Below, in pieces: positions 16,831 to 25,423 of a stretch of DNA of 64,000 bases. This DNA comes from Streptomyces rugosispiralis. Its GTDB lineage: Bacteria; Actinomycetota; Actinomycetes; Streptomycetales; Streptomycetaceae. Under the pieces are notes generated by a model, which made no database searches, had not been told where the DNA came from, and saw nothing but the letters and a program-made list of their open reading frames with translations. Numbering within the stretch: the first letter of the stretch is position 1; the number at the start of each line of letters is the position of its first letter. The position numbers and the translations under genes are program-made. The DNA lies in the NCBI RefSeq assembly GCF_024505145.1, contig NZ_JANIAA010000001.1, forward strand, positions 124,001 to 188,000, written 5' to 3'.

Positions 16831-17736
16831 ATGCGCGCAGCCCGCTATCACGAGTACGGCGGTGGGGAGACCCTTGTGGTCGAGCAGGTGCCGGAGCCGC
16901 ATCCCGGGCCCGGCGAAATCCGTATCCGTGTCGCGGCGGCCGGCGTCAATCCCGTCGACTGGAAGGTGCGTTCCGGTGCGGTGCGCGAGGTGCTCCCGGT
17001 GGACCTGCCCGCGATTACCGGGCGTGACGCCGCCGGCGTGGTCGACGAACTGGGTGCGGGCGTGCAGGGGGTGAGCATCGGCGACCGTGTCTTCGGGCTG
17101 GGCGGCGTCACCGGCGCGACAGCGGAGCTGGCCGTGCTCTCGGCCTGGGCCCACGCGCCCACCACGTGGAGCGACGAGGAGGCCGCCGGCGCCGGTCTGG
17201 CATCCGTGACCGCGATGGGCGGGCTGAAGGCGCTCGGTCCCCTGCGCGGGCGCACCCTTCTCATCGAGGGCGCCGCAGGAGGCGTGGGCAGTGCCGCGGT
17301 CGAGATCGCGGTGGCTCAGGGCGCCACCGTGATCGGGACGGCCAGCGAGCGCAACCACGAGTTCCTCACCTCTCTCGGAGCCGTTCCCACCACCTACGGC
17401 ACCGGCCTCGCGGAGCGCCTCGCCACCCTGGCTCCGGACGGTGTCGACATCGCGCTCGACACCGCGGCTTCCGGGTCCCTGGCCGATCTCGTCGCGATCG
17501 TGGGCGACCCCGCTCGCGTGTCGACGATCGCCGACCACACCAACGCGCATCGCCTGGGTGTGCGTCTGGCCAACGCGGAGAACGACTCCACGCTCCTCGC
17601 CGAAGCGGGCGAACTCGGCCGGCAAGGCCGCTACACACCGCGCATCGAGCGGACCTACCCGCTCGAACAGATCGCGGAAGCGCACGCGTACGCCGAGCGC
17701 GGACACACGCGAGGGAAGATCGTGGTCCGCGTCTGA
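16831..17736 (+). CDS. NADPH:quinone-oxidoreductase-like MDR protein
   Basis: 301 residues from ATG 16831, the first start giving a normal N-terminus (MRAARYHEYGG). Family marks are AAGVNPVDWKVRSG, the catalytic-fold domain ITGRDAAGVVDELG, the NADPH-binding LLIEGAAGGVGSAAVEIA and the end YAERGHTRGKIVVRV. It lacks the Cys and His ligands of zinc alcohol dehydrogenases, so it is a zinc-free quinone or enone reductase. The MerR-type promoter upstream suggests induction by redox-active or electrophilic compounds. Confidence 0.88.
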   Translation: MRAARYHEYGGGETLVVEQVPEPHPGPGEIRIRVAAAGVNPVDWKVRSGAVREVLPVDLPAITGRDAAGVVDELGAGVQGVSIGDRVFGLGGVTGATAELAVLSAWAHAPTTWSDEEAAGAGLASVTAMGGLKALGPLRGRTLLIEGAAGGVGSAAVEIAVAQGATVIGTASERNHEFLTSLGAVPTTYGTGLAERLATLAPDGVDIALDTAASGSLADLVAIVGDPARVSTIADHTNAHRLGVRLANAENDSTLLAEAGELGRQGRYTPRIERTYPLEQIAEAHAYAERGHTRGKIVVRV

Positions 17737-17754
17737 GCTTGTCCCACCGTTCGG

Positions 17755-17784
17755 GGCTTCCCACGGCTTCGGCCGCGGGAAGCC
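17755..17784. terminator. Hairpin between convergent genes
   Basis: GGCTTCCC (17755-17762) pairs with GGGAAGCC (17777-17784), extended inside by a GC-rich, imperfect stem. It sits just after the stop of the quinone-oxidoreductase-like gene and downstream of the convergent methyltransferase gene, so it may serve both. Confidence 0.55.
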
Positions 17785-17962
17785 GGCATGACGACCGCCA
17801 CCGGCGCGAGGGCCTGATGCTCAGTGGCCCGTAGATCACCCGGTGTTTGAACCCCGAACACCGCACAGCGGGACCACGGACGAGCGCGCCGCGCACACTG
17901 CGGTGGCCCTGGGGGTTCGCGGCAGCCCCGCCCCCGTATAGGTCACCACCGTGGCCGTTCGC

Positions 17963-18787
17963 TCAGCGGGATGCCAAGAGTCCGTACAGCAGAGGGATCC
18001 CCGGCTCCGGCAGCCGCCACCAGCCGGATGAGCCACGAACCATATGGGGCCAGCGCGGCCAGGGCAGTTCCGGGCTCTCGCGCAGCCGTCGGATGTCCAG
18101 ACCGGCTCCGATCAGGGCATTGACGACCTCCCCCAGCCCGTGCATCCACTCGTAGCTGTCGGTGGCGCCCTCGACGGCCGGGCCGTCGGTGTAGGTGTGT
18201 GTCGCGTCGCGGTGCACCGGGCCGCTGCCGCCCAAGTAGTCATGCCGGAGCAGGAGTTCGGGTCCCTCTCCGGGGGCGGGCTTGGGGCCCAGCGAGTTGA
18301 GGAGCGGGTGGAACTCCACGACGTACAAGCGGCCGCCGGGACGCAGCAGTCCGGCGACGACACCGGCCCAGCGGTCCAGGTCGGGGAGGTAGCACAGGGC
18401 GCCCTTGCCGGTGTAGACGACGTCGAACCGCCGCCCGCCGAGGGCCTCCACGGCGTCGTACACATTGGCCTGTACGTACCTCACGTCGAAGCCGGCACCC
18501 GACGCGATGCCGGTCGCCGCCGTCACAGACGCCGCGGAGAAATCGAGGCCGACGGTCCGCGCCCCGCGCTGCGCGAAGGCGATCGTCTCCGTGCCGAGGT
18601 GGCACTGCAGGTGCAGCACGTCGCGCCCGGCCAGCTCGCCGAGGTCGTCCCACTCCCACGCGGCGAACCAGCGGGACGGGTCGGACTCCCCGTCGATCCC
18701 GTAGAACCGGCTGGCGAGGTGGACGGGGGTCCGGGCGTCCCAGTTCGACTGGTTGGCCCGCATCATCCGCTCGTACGCGTCGGTCAT
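17963..18787 (-). CDS. SAM-dependent class I methyltransferase
   Basis: 274 residues from ATG 18787 (MTDAYERMMRANQSNWDART); an earlier ATG adds a low-quality extension. Motif I is LHLQCHLGTETIAFAQRGA, a relaxed form (QCHLG) seen in a common actinobacterial methyltransferase group. GLDFSAASVTAA, FDVVYTGKGALCYLPD and LLRPGGRLYVVEFHP follow the standard order. Cytosolic, monomeric type; the substrate is not predictable. It is monocistronic, convergent with the oxidoreductase. Confidence 0.85.
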   Translation of the reverse strand: MTDAYERMMRANQSNWDARTPVHLASRFYGIDGESDPSRWFAAWEWDDLGELAGRDVLHLQCHLGTETIAFAQRGARTVGLDFSAASVTAATGIASGAGFDVRYVQANVYDAVEALGGRRFDVVYTGKGALCYLPDLDRWAGVVAGLLRPGGRLYVVEFHPLLNSLGPKPAPGEGPELLLRHDYLGGSGPVHRDATHTYTDGPAVEGATDSYEWMHGLGEVVNALIGAGLDIRRLRESPELPWPRWPHMVRGSSGWWRLPEPGIPLLYGLLASR

Positions 18788-19003
18788 GAACTCACTATCG
18801 CAGGCATCCCGCAGGAGGCAGGGAAACCCCAGGAATGTCGCCGGGCAGACCGTGGCCGGAAACCACACCGGGTGATGTGGGCGCTGCGGCGCCATTGCCT
18901 GCTCGGCGCACTCGAAGGCAGCCGCCCGGTCGCCCGCGAGCTGGGCGGTCGGAGGCTTCCGGCCCCGGCGGAAAAGAGATCCGTATAGGCGTTCCGGGCG
19001 AGG

Positions 19004-19936
19004 TCAGTGCGTGAAGGTGCGGCGGTAGGCGGTGGGGGTGGTGTCCAGTGTGCGCCGGAAGTGCAGCCGCAGGTTGGCGGCTGTGCCCAGCCCGCAGTCC
19101 CGGGCCACCTGATCCACCGAGCGGTCCGTGGTTTCCAGCAGTTCCCGCGCCTTGCCGAGACGGGCGTTGAGCAGCCACTGCAACGGGGTCGTGCCCGTCT
19201 CCTCGGTGAACCGGCGCATGAAGGTGCGCTGCGAGAGCCCCGCGTGCCGGGCGAGCACGCGGAGCGTGAGCGGCTCCTCGAGCCGCTGCAGGGCCCATCC
19301 CCGGGTACCGGACAGCGATGCTTCACCGGCCACCACGACCGGAGTCGGTACGTACTGGGCCTGCCCGCCGTCGCGATGCGGGGCGGCCACCAGACCGCGA
19401 GCGATCTGGTTGGCCACCACCGCCCCCAGGTCGCGGCGGACGAGGTGCAGGCATAGGTCGATGCCGCAGCACACCCCGGCCGACGTGAGCACGTCGCCCT
19501 CGTCGACATAGAGCACGTCGCGGTCGACCTTGACGGCCGGGAAGTCCCGCTCGAGCTCATCGATGTGCTTCCAGTGGGTCGTGGCGTGCAGCCCGTCCAG
19601 CACGCCCGCCGCGGCCAGCGCGAAGGCGCCCGTGCAGATCGACACCACCCGCCGGCCCCGGTCACGGGCCTCGGCCAGCACGCCGAGCACGGCATCCGGC
19701 GGCCGAAGGAGCGGTTCGTACCCCGGCACGATCACGGTGTCGGCGGCGCGCACCCGCTCCAGGTCCCCACCGGCGACCAGGGCGAAGCCCGCCGTGGTGG
19801 CCACCTGCGAATCGAGCGCGCACACGGTCAGCTCATAGGGGGTCTCCGGCCGGGCGTTGAAGATCTGCGTCGGGATCGCCAGGTCGAGCGGGGTGACCCC
19901 GTCCAGCACCAGGACCGCGACTCGATGCACTGTCAT
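19004..19936 (-). CDS. GlxA-type transcriptional regulator (DJ-1/PfpI-like domain plus AraC HTH)
   Basis: 310 residues. The N-terminal class I glutamine-amidotransferase-like (DJ-1/PfpI) domain reads VAVLVLDGVTPLDLAIPTQIF with the nucleophile-elbow-like SICTGAFALAAAG. The C-terminal AraC domain has two helix-turn-helix units (LTLRVLARHAGLSQRTFMRR and SVDQVARDCGLGTAANLRLH). The neighbour read outward is the HD-hydrolase/RidA pair, divergent by 71 bases, which makes those genes the natural targets. The intergenic region has an imperfect GGCAAGATT/AATTTTGCC inverted repeat (19937-19969). Confidence 0.9.
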   Translation of the reverse strand: MTVHRVAVLVLDGVTPLDLAIPTQIFNARPETPYELTVCALDSQVATTAGFALVAGGDLERVRAADTVIVPGYEPLLRPPDAVLGVLAEARDRGRRVVSICTGAFALAAAGVLDGLHATTHWKHIDELERDFPAVKVDRDVLYVDEGDVLTSAGVCCGIDLCLHLVRRDLGAVVANQIARGLVAAPHRDGGQAQYVPTPVVVAGEASLSGTRGWALQRLEEPLTLRVLARHAGLSQRTFMRRFTEETGTTPLQWLLNARLGKARELLETTDRSVDQVARDCGLGTAANLRLHFRRTLDTTPTAYRRTFTH

Positions 19937-20007
19937 GGCAAGATTCTATCGAAGTGAGGTAATTTTGCCTCTCGCCTGGTCAGGGCGGTCGCGGCCAGGC
20001 TGAGGAC

Positions 20008-20682
20008 ATGACCGGACCTACCCGCGAGGCGACCGCCGACCTGATCACGCTGCCCGGCACACCGCTTGCCGATGCCGTCATGGATCTCATCCGGCCGGTG
20101 GAAACGCCATCCGTGTTCAACCACAGCATCCGCAGCTACCTGTTCGCCCGGCTGGTGGCCGAGCGCCTCGGCCTGGCCGTCGGCCACGACTACCACGACG
20201 ACCTGTTGTTCGCCGCGTGCGCGATGCACGACCTGGGCGTGGCGCCGGACGGCCCGCACAGCCAGCGGTTCGAGGTCGAAGGCGCCGACCGGGCCGCCGC
20301 GTTCCTCGTCGACCGCGGAGTGCCCGCGGCCGACGCCGACCAGGTCTGGCAGGCCATCGCCCTGCACACCTCCCCGGGCATCGCGGAACGCCGCGGCACG
20401 CTGTGCTCGCTCGTCCGCGAAGGCGTCGCCCTCGACTTCGGCGGCCCGCTCGGCGCCAACCACGTCGAAGCCGTCACCGACGAGCAGGCCGACGCCGTCC
20501 ACGCCGCCTACCCACGGCTGGAAATGATCCGTTCACTCACCGACGCGATCGTCGCGCAGGCCGCGAAAAACCCGATGAACGCGCCCCGGTACGCGATCCC
20601 CGGCGAATTCCTCCGCGAACGCCAGACCTTCGGCCGGACCCGGCTGGAGCACGCCTGCCGTTCGTCCCGCTGGGGCAACTGA
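20008..20682 (+). CDS. HD-domain hydrolase, cyanamide-hydratase-like
   Basis: 224 residues. FNHSIRSYLFARLVAERLG provides the first His of an HD phosphohydrolase-like domain, and FAACAMHDLGVAPD supplies the HD pair. Later metal or structural His are in AIALHTSPGIAE. The pattern matches the bacterial relatives of fungal cyanamide hydratase, whose natural substrates are mostly unknown. It is followed after 62 bases by the RidA gene and divergent from the GlxA-type regulator. Confidence 0.8.
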   Translation: MTGPTREATADLITLPGTPLADAVMDLIRPVETPSVFNHSIRSYLFARLVAERLGLAVGHDYHDDLLFAACAMHDLGVAPDGPHSQRFEVEGADRAAAFLVDRGVPAADADQVWQAIALHTSPGIAERRGTLCSLVREGVALDFGGPLGANHVEAVTDEQADAVHAAYPRLEMIRSLTDAIVAQAAKNPMNAPRYAIPGEFLRERQTFGRTRLEHACRSSRWGN

Positions 20683-20744
20683 CCCCACGGGCTCTGACCC
20701 CACGGGCGCTACGACCCGCTCAACAAGGAAAGGGAAACACCGCA

Positions 20745-21170
20745 ATGACCGTCCAGACCGTCGAGATCCCCGAGGACAACGCCGTCTTCGGGCAGACCAC
20801 CAGCGCCTTCGCGAGCTTCGGCTATTCCGCCGCGGTCCGCGCGCACGGCCTCCTGTTCATCGCCGGAACGATCGGCCGCCGCGCCGACGGAACCATCCCG
20901 GACACCATCGAGGAGCAGACCGAGATCGCCATCCGGAAGATCGAGGAGATCCTTCGACTGGAGAATCTCGACCTGTCCGCCCTCGTCGACGTCACCAGCT
21001 ACCACGTCGACATCCGCCAGCACCTGCCCGGCTTCGTCGAGGCCAAACAGCGCCTCGTCGAGGCTCCCTACCCGACCTGGACGATCATCGGGGTCAGCGG
21101 CCTCGCCAGCCCGGGACTCCTCGTCGAAATCCGCGCGACCGCCGCCTACCCCGGCGACGCATCCCGATAG
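20745..21170 (+). CDS. RidA-family enamine/imine deaminase
   Basis: 141 residues from ATG 20745 with AAGGAAAGGG upstream. Family features are FGYSAAVRAHGLLFIAGTIG, the helix EEQTEIAIRKIEEILRLENL and the C-terminal strand LLVEIRATAAYPG, where the Arg in EIRATA is the usual ligand-binding residue. RidA proteins hydrolyse reactive enamine/imine intermediates, often produced by PLP enzymes or lyases. Pairing with an HD hydrolase and convergence with an ammonia-lyase homologue suggest an amine-related pathway. Confidence 0.88.
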   Translation: MTVQTVEIPEDNAVFGQTTSAFASFGYSAAVRAHGLLFIAGTIGRRADGTIPDTIEEQTEIAIRKIEEILRLENLDLSALVDVTSYHVDIRQHLPGFVEAKQRLVEAPYPTWTIIGVSGLASPGLLVEIRATAAYPGDASR

Positions 21171-21180
21171 ACCGCTTCTC

Positions 21181-21217
21181 CCGGGCGCGGGGCCGGCCCC
21201 ACCGGCCCCGCGCCCGG
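21181..21217. terminator. Strong 16-base-pair hairpin
   Basis: CCGGGCGCGGGGCCGG (21181-21196) pairs perfectly with CCGGCCCCGCGCCCGG (21202-21217) around a CCCCA loop. It lies between the convergent RidA and ammonia-lyase-like genes and can terminate both transcripts. There is no U tract, as is usual in Streptomyces. Confidence 0.8.
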
Positions 21218-21288
21218 TGCGGTTCGTCATGAAGACCCCGCACGACGGCGCCGAGTCGCAACGTGCGCGAGCCGCGCGGCGCCCGGCC

Positions 21289-22830
21289 TCAGCGGTGCAG
21301 CGGGCCGACCACGTCCTCGACGGACCGCAGCGCCTCCCCGCTTCGCACAAGCTCGGCGATGTGCTCTATGTCGGCGTGGAAGACCCGGTCCTCCATGACG
21401 GTCGGTACGGCTTCGCGGATTCGGGCCCGCAGCGCCTTCGCGGCCGGCGAGGGCGAGTGCGGTGCGAGCAGGTCGAGCGCCTGCACGGCGCACATCAGCT
21501 CAATCGCCACGATGTAGCCGAGCTTGCGCGCCGCCCGGTATGCCTTCAGCACCGCCAGATAGGCGTTACTGACCGAGTCCTCCTGGTTGGCCGAGGTGGG
21601 GATGGTGTCCGCGGACGCCGGCACCGCCATGCCGCGCAGTTCCATGGTCAGCGCGGCGGTTGTGTACTGCGCGATCATGTAGCCGCTGTTGAGCCCTGGC
21701 CGGGGAACCAGGAAGGCGGGCAGCTCGCTGAAGTGGCTGTTGACCATCCGATCGGTGCGCCGCTCGGCCACCTTGGCCAGCACTGTCATCGCATTCACCA
21801 TCGCGTCGGCCTGGATGCCGACGAACGTGCTGTCGAAGTTCGCCCCCATCAGCGCCACCCCGTCCTCGCCCTCGGGGTGGATGACCGGGTTGTCGCCCAC
21901 CGAGTGCAACTCCTCGACGATGACCTCCCGTGCCTGCGCGAGCGCCCGCTTCGCACCGCCGTGTATCTGCGGGACCCCGCGCAGGCAGTAGCCGTCCTGG
22001 AGCCGATGGTCGAGGAACTCGGCGCTGATCGCGCTCGACTCGATCAGCCGCCGCAGGTTCTCGGCGACCGCGGCCTGTTCGGGGTGTCGCTTCCGCTCCT
22101 GCAGCCGGGCGTCGTAGGCGCGGACGGTGCCCTTGAGTGCCTGCACCGACAGGCTCGCGGCGACGTCGGCGGTGGTCGCCGCGACACCGGCATCGTAGGC
22201 GGCCAGGACGGCGATTGCGGTGACGGAGTGCGTCCCGTTGGTGAGCGACAGCCCTTCCTTGCAGCCGAGCCGGGTCGGCTGCTCCCCCATCCGGGGCAGT
22301 GCCTCGGCCCCGGGCAGCAGTTCGTCGCGATACCAGGCCCGGCCCTCCCCCAGCAGCACAAGGGCCATATGTGCCTCCGGGGCCAGGTAGCCGACGGAAC
22401 CCTCACCGGGCACATGCGGCGTGACCTGGGCGTTGAGCATCCGCCGGATCAGCTCCAGGGTCTCGAACCGGATGCCGGAATAGCCTTCGCCGAGACCGAC
22501 CAGCTCCATCAGCGCGATGGCGCGGACGATCTCGGTGGGCAGCGGTTCGCCGACCGAAACGGCATGTGAGCGCACGATATTGCGTTGCAACCGCTCGGCA
22601 TCCGCCGGGTCGATCACCTTCGTGACGTTGTCACCGAATCCGGTGGTAACCCCGTACACCAAGCGGTTCTCAGCCAGGAAGCGCTCCACCAACGCGCGTG
22701 ACTTGCGCACCCGGTCGACATACGTCGCGTCGAACTCGACCCGGGCTCCGTACCGAGCGACCGCGACGAACTGCTCGATGGCGATCAGACCCTCACCCAA
22801 GGTGACAGTGGTGATCTCGCGGGCATCCAT
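21289..22830 (-). CDS. Ammonia-lyase-family protein lacking the MIO tripeptide (ergothionase-like candidate)
   Basis: 513 residues from ATG 22830 (GAGAGG just upstream), the usual histidine-ammonia-lyase length. The family active-site frame is present: Tyr59 in YGVTTGFGDN, His89 in VRSHA, Asn in LTNGTHS, QDGYCLRGVPQIHGG, SVGDNPVIH, MGANFDS and SANQEDSVS. However, the region that should read GSVGASGDLAP reads GSVGYLAPEAH (residues 144-154), so the Ala-Ser-Gly that cyclises to the MIO electrophile is absent. Family knowledge: ergothionase, which eliminates trimethylamine from ergothioneine, is an HAL homologue without MIO. That, or another good-leaving-group elimination, is the best hypothesis. 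It is monocistronic, with a palindromic operator upstream. Confidence 0.8.
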   Translation of the reverse strand: MDAREITTVTLGEGLIAIEQFVAVARYGARVEFDATYVDRVRKSRALVERFLAENRLVYGVTTGFGDNVTKVIDPADAERLQRNIVRSHAVSVGEPLPTEIVRAIALMELVGLGEGYSGIRFETLELIRRMLNAQVTPHVPGEGSVGYLAPEAHMALVLLGEGRAWYRDELLPGAEALPRMGEQPTRLGCKEGLSLTNGTHSVTAIAVLAAYDAGVAATTADVAASLSVQALKGTVRAYDARLQERKRHPEQAAVAENLRRLIESSAISAEFLDHRLQDGYCLRGVPQIHGGAKRALAQAREVIVEELHSVGDNPVIHPEGEDGVALMGANFDSTFVGIQADAMVNAMTVLAKVAERRTDRMVNSHFSELPAFLVPRPGLNSGYMIAQYTTAALTMELRGMAVPASADTIPTSANQEDSVSNAYLAVLKAYRAARKLGYIVAIELMCAVQALDLLAPHSPSPAAKALRARIREAVPTVMEDRVFHADIEHIAELVRSGEALRSVEDVVGPLHR

Positions 22831-22977
22831 GGGGATCCTCTCAAGTTGGTCAGCTTGGTCAGCAGTCGGCGATGGGGCCGGTCGAGGAGTGGTCTGCACG
22901 GGCGGCGCCAGACGCGTCCCGACGAGGGTCGGCTCCGTCAGCTCGAAGACTGCGGACACCCCTCGCGCTCGACATGT

Positions 22978-23005
22978 ATTCATTCACTAGACAAGGTGAA
23001 TGAAT
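22978..23005. promoter_or_regulatory. Perfect 10-base inverted repeat upstream of the lyase gene
   Basis: ATTCATTCAC (22978-22987) and GTGAATGAAT (22996-23005) are perfect inverse copies with an 8-base spacer, in an unusually AT-rich pocket about 150 bases before the lyase start. This has the size and symmetry of a TetR/MarR-class operator. The regulator is not identified. Confidence 0.6.
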
Positions 23006-23182
23006 CATTCTATTTAAAATCTGGCAAGGGCCAGGGCGGCTACACGATCCAGGGGGCGGGCCACCGCGAACTGCGGATGCCGGGTGCCGACAGCCGCAAA
23101 CCCGACGTGACAGCCTCCGCCGAGCGCCTCAAGCGATCAGCGCCGCCCGGCGCCCCCACGACTGGCCCAGGCCATCGGCCTG

Positions 23183-24181
23183 TCACCAAGGCCGGGGCCA
23201 ACTCGCGCCCAGCGACAACGAGATCCGCGCGCGAGAGCGACTGCAACACCCAGTCCGATGTGGCCAGAGCCGTGAACGACGGAGCGGCCTGACACTACTT
23301 ACGACGCCCCGGAAAAGCCTCGACCGTAGTGGATCGGTCGGGATGACGGCCTCGATCCATCCGTCGTCGCCGACGGGGATCGCGGTGGAGTCCACTGCCC
23401 GCACCACCTCCGGGGGAACGTTGTCGGGCAGGCGCCGGCGTCCCCGCGGGGACAGGCGGATGGTGGCGGTGCCGGTGTAGCGGCGGGCGTGGAAATCCTC
23501 GAGGTAGGAGGTCCAGTACGCGCCCAGGTCGAATCCCCGCGGCCGGTCGAACCGCTCCTCGCTCAGCACGGCGTCGAGGATTTGGGCGACCCGGTAGGTG
23601 GCGGTCCGGGTCTCCCCGGCGGCCACGAGGTACCAGATACCGGATTTGAGCACCAGGCCGTAGGGGCGCAGACGGCGGCCGACCTCCCGCGGGGCGCGCC
23701 ACCGGCGGTAGCGCACGTCCACCGCACGCCCGGTGAGCAGCGCGTCGACGAACACGGCCAGGTGCGGGGTCGGTTCGGGTTCCCGGTACCAGGCGGGGGC
23801 GTCCAGGTGGAACACGGACGCGGTCCGTGCCGCCTCCTCGCGCAGTGGCGCCGGCAGCGCGGCCAGCAGCTTCAGCCGCGCAGCGCTCACCTCCGCCGTC
23901 AGGCCCAGATCGGCGGCGGGGCCGGGCAGTCCGGCGAGGAACAGTGCCCGTGCCTCGCCCTCGCTCATTCCGGTCAGACGGGTGCGATAGCCCTCGAGCA
24001 GCTGATAGCCGCCCGCGCGGCCCGGCTCGGCGTAGACCGGGATCCCGGCTGCCTGCAGGCGTGCCAGGTCGCGATAGGCGGTTCGCACGGACACCCCCAG
24101 CTCGCCGGCGATCGCGCGTGCGGAGAGGCGGCCGCGGGATTGCAGCAACAACAGAAGCGACAGCAATCGGCCTGCGGACAT
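23183..24181 (-). CDS. WYL-domain regulator with disrupted C-terminus
   Basis: Starting at ATG 24181 (MSAGRLLSLLLLLQSRG), the protein has a DeoR-like HTH (LSARAIAGELGVSVRTAYRD), a linker with AEPGRAGGYQLLEGYRTRLT and a WYL domain (DVRYRRWRAPREVGRRLRPY, LKSGIWYLVAAG). After DDGWIEAVIPTD (about 23350) the normal C-terminal extension, expected to contain a LEP-type segment, is missing. The frame instead runs 50-60 residues into unrelated sequence to 23183. WYL proteins control DNA-damage, toxin or metabolic genes. The divergent NIPSNAP gene is the likely target and is itself damaged. Confidence 0.7.
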   Translation of the reverse strand: MSAGRLLSLLLLLQSRGRLSARAIAGELGVSVRTAYRDLARLQAAGIPVYAEPGRAGGYQLLEGYRTRLTGMSEGEARALFLAGLPGPAADLGLTAEVSAARLKLLAALPAPLREEAARTASVFHLDAPAWYREPEPTPHLAVFVDALLTGRAVDVRYRRWRAPREVGRRLRPYGLVLKSGIWYLVAAGETRTATYRVAQILDAVLSEERFDRPRGFDLGAYWTSYLEDFHARRYTGTATIRLSPRGRRRLPDNVPPEVVRAVDSTAIPVGDDGWIEAVIPTDPLRSRLFRGVVSSVRPLRRSRLWPHRTGCCSRSRARISLSLGASWPRPW

Positions 24182-24313
24182 GGGTGCGATTCTCCTCGAA
24201 AAACCCTGACAGCAGGTGGCACACCGCTCCCCTAGCGTCGATCGGTGTCCGGCCCCGACCGAACCCGCCGGACATCCATGCCTGGAGAAGAGCCCCCGGA
24301 CAGGAGTTTCGCC

Positions 24314-24972
24314 ATGTCCCCCACCGACGCCGACACCGACGCCGCCACCGACGCCGACCATCACCCTGCTGTGATCGAGCTTCGCCAGTACACGCTGCGG
24401 CCCGGCCGCCGTGAGGAACTCATCGAACTCTTCGACCGGGAGTTCATCGAAACGCAGGAGGAGACGGGGATGGTCGTACTCGGCCAGTTCCGCGACCCGG
24501 TCCCCGGGCCAACGCCACCATGGCCGACTCCGACGATGTGCTGTTGCTACGGCCCCTGACGGCCGGGAGCGGCTTCACCGTCCGCTCCTCCCACCGGCCC
24601 CAACCCGGGGCACCGGCACCGGACCGGTTCGTCTCCGCCACCATATGGTCCTTCCCTCCCGGAGCGCCCGATGGCATCGCCCTCATCCGGGACGGTCTTC
24701 TGCCCGTGCTCCACGAGACCGGACCCGCGCCACTGGCCGCCCTCACCACCGAGACCGCGCACAACACCTTCGCCAGGCTGCCTGTCCGCACCGGAGAAAA
24801 CGTCGCCGCCGTCTTCACCTCGTACCCCGACGAACGAGCGCGGCGCCGACACCTCGCCGAGATACAGGACCACCCCCGCGCCCGGGAAATCCTGACGGGC
24901 GTCAGAAGAGAGCAGACGGCAGTTCCCAGGACACTGAGGCTGACACCCACAAGCCGCTCACTCACCCCCTGA
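24314..24972 (+). pseudogene. NIPSNAP-family protein with internal deletion and frameshift
   Basis: ATG 24314 gives an intact NIPSNAP N-terminus (VIELRQYTLRPGRREELIEL, then FDREFIETQEETGMVVLGQF). At about 24508 coding switches frame to ANATMADSDDVLLLRPL and continues to 24972. Intact homologues carry about 35-45 residues (an FVWLRGF...GGPVWR-type block) between the parts. The gene has therefore lost its middle and cannot give a full ferredoxin-like dimer. Confidence 0.68.
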
Positions 24973-25079
24973 CCCGGGTAGGCGGGGAGTGGCCCTCGCA
25001 CGCTCGGAGTCCGAGGCGGCACAACCTGAAGGGCCCCAGGAGCGCGGCGGACGAGGACCGGTCGGCCAGGTGGTGGGAC

Positions 25080-25412
25080 CTAGGCCTGGTAGGCCACGGA
25101 GATCTGGCCCGCCAGGACGGCGAACGGCATGTCCAGGGCAGCGTAGAGGGCGGCGGATCGGGGGGCGGCGTTGTCGGCCAGGGCCTCGACCATGAGGGTG
25201 GCGTAGTCGCTGACGATGACGCCCGCCTGCTGCATGCGCAGCAGTCCGGCCTCCCGCTTGGCCTGGCTGAAGGTGCCGGAGGCGTCGACGGCGACGTAGG
25301 CGTCGTATCCGGCGGCCGTCGCGGCGATCGCGGGCAGCGCCGCGCACACCTCGAGCGACACCCCTGCGAAGATCAGCTTCTTTCGGCCGGTGGCCTCGAC
25401 GGCCCAACCCAC
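25080..25412 (-). pseudogene. Isochorismatase-family hydrolase, 5-prime half missing
   Basis: 110 residues ([61 protein letters not shown]) match the C-terminal half of cysteine hydrolases, including the nucleophile Cys in SLEVCA. The N-terminal half with the catalytic Asp and Lys is gone; the apparent GTG start at 25412 is accidental. The break coincides with the truncated 5-prime end of the divergent amidase gene. Confidence 0.7.
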
Positions 25413-25423
25413 GGCTCAACGCG

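Noticed and set aside
16831..17736. Zinc alcohol dehydrogenase
   Set aside because: The catalytic and structural zinc ligands are missing; it is the zinc-free quinone-reductase type.
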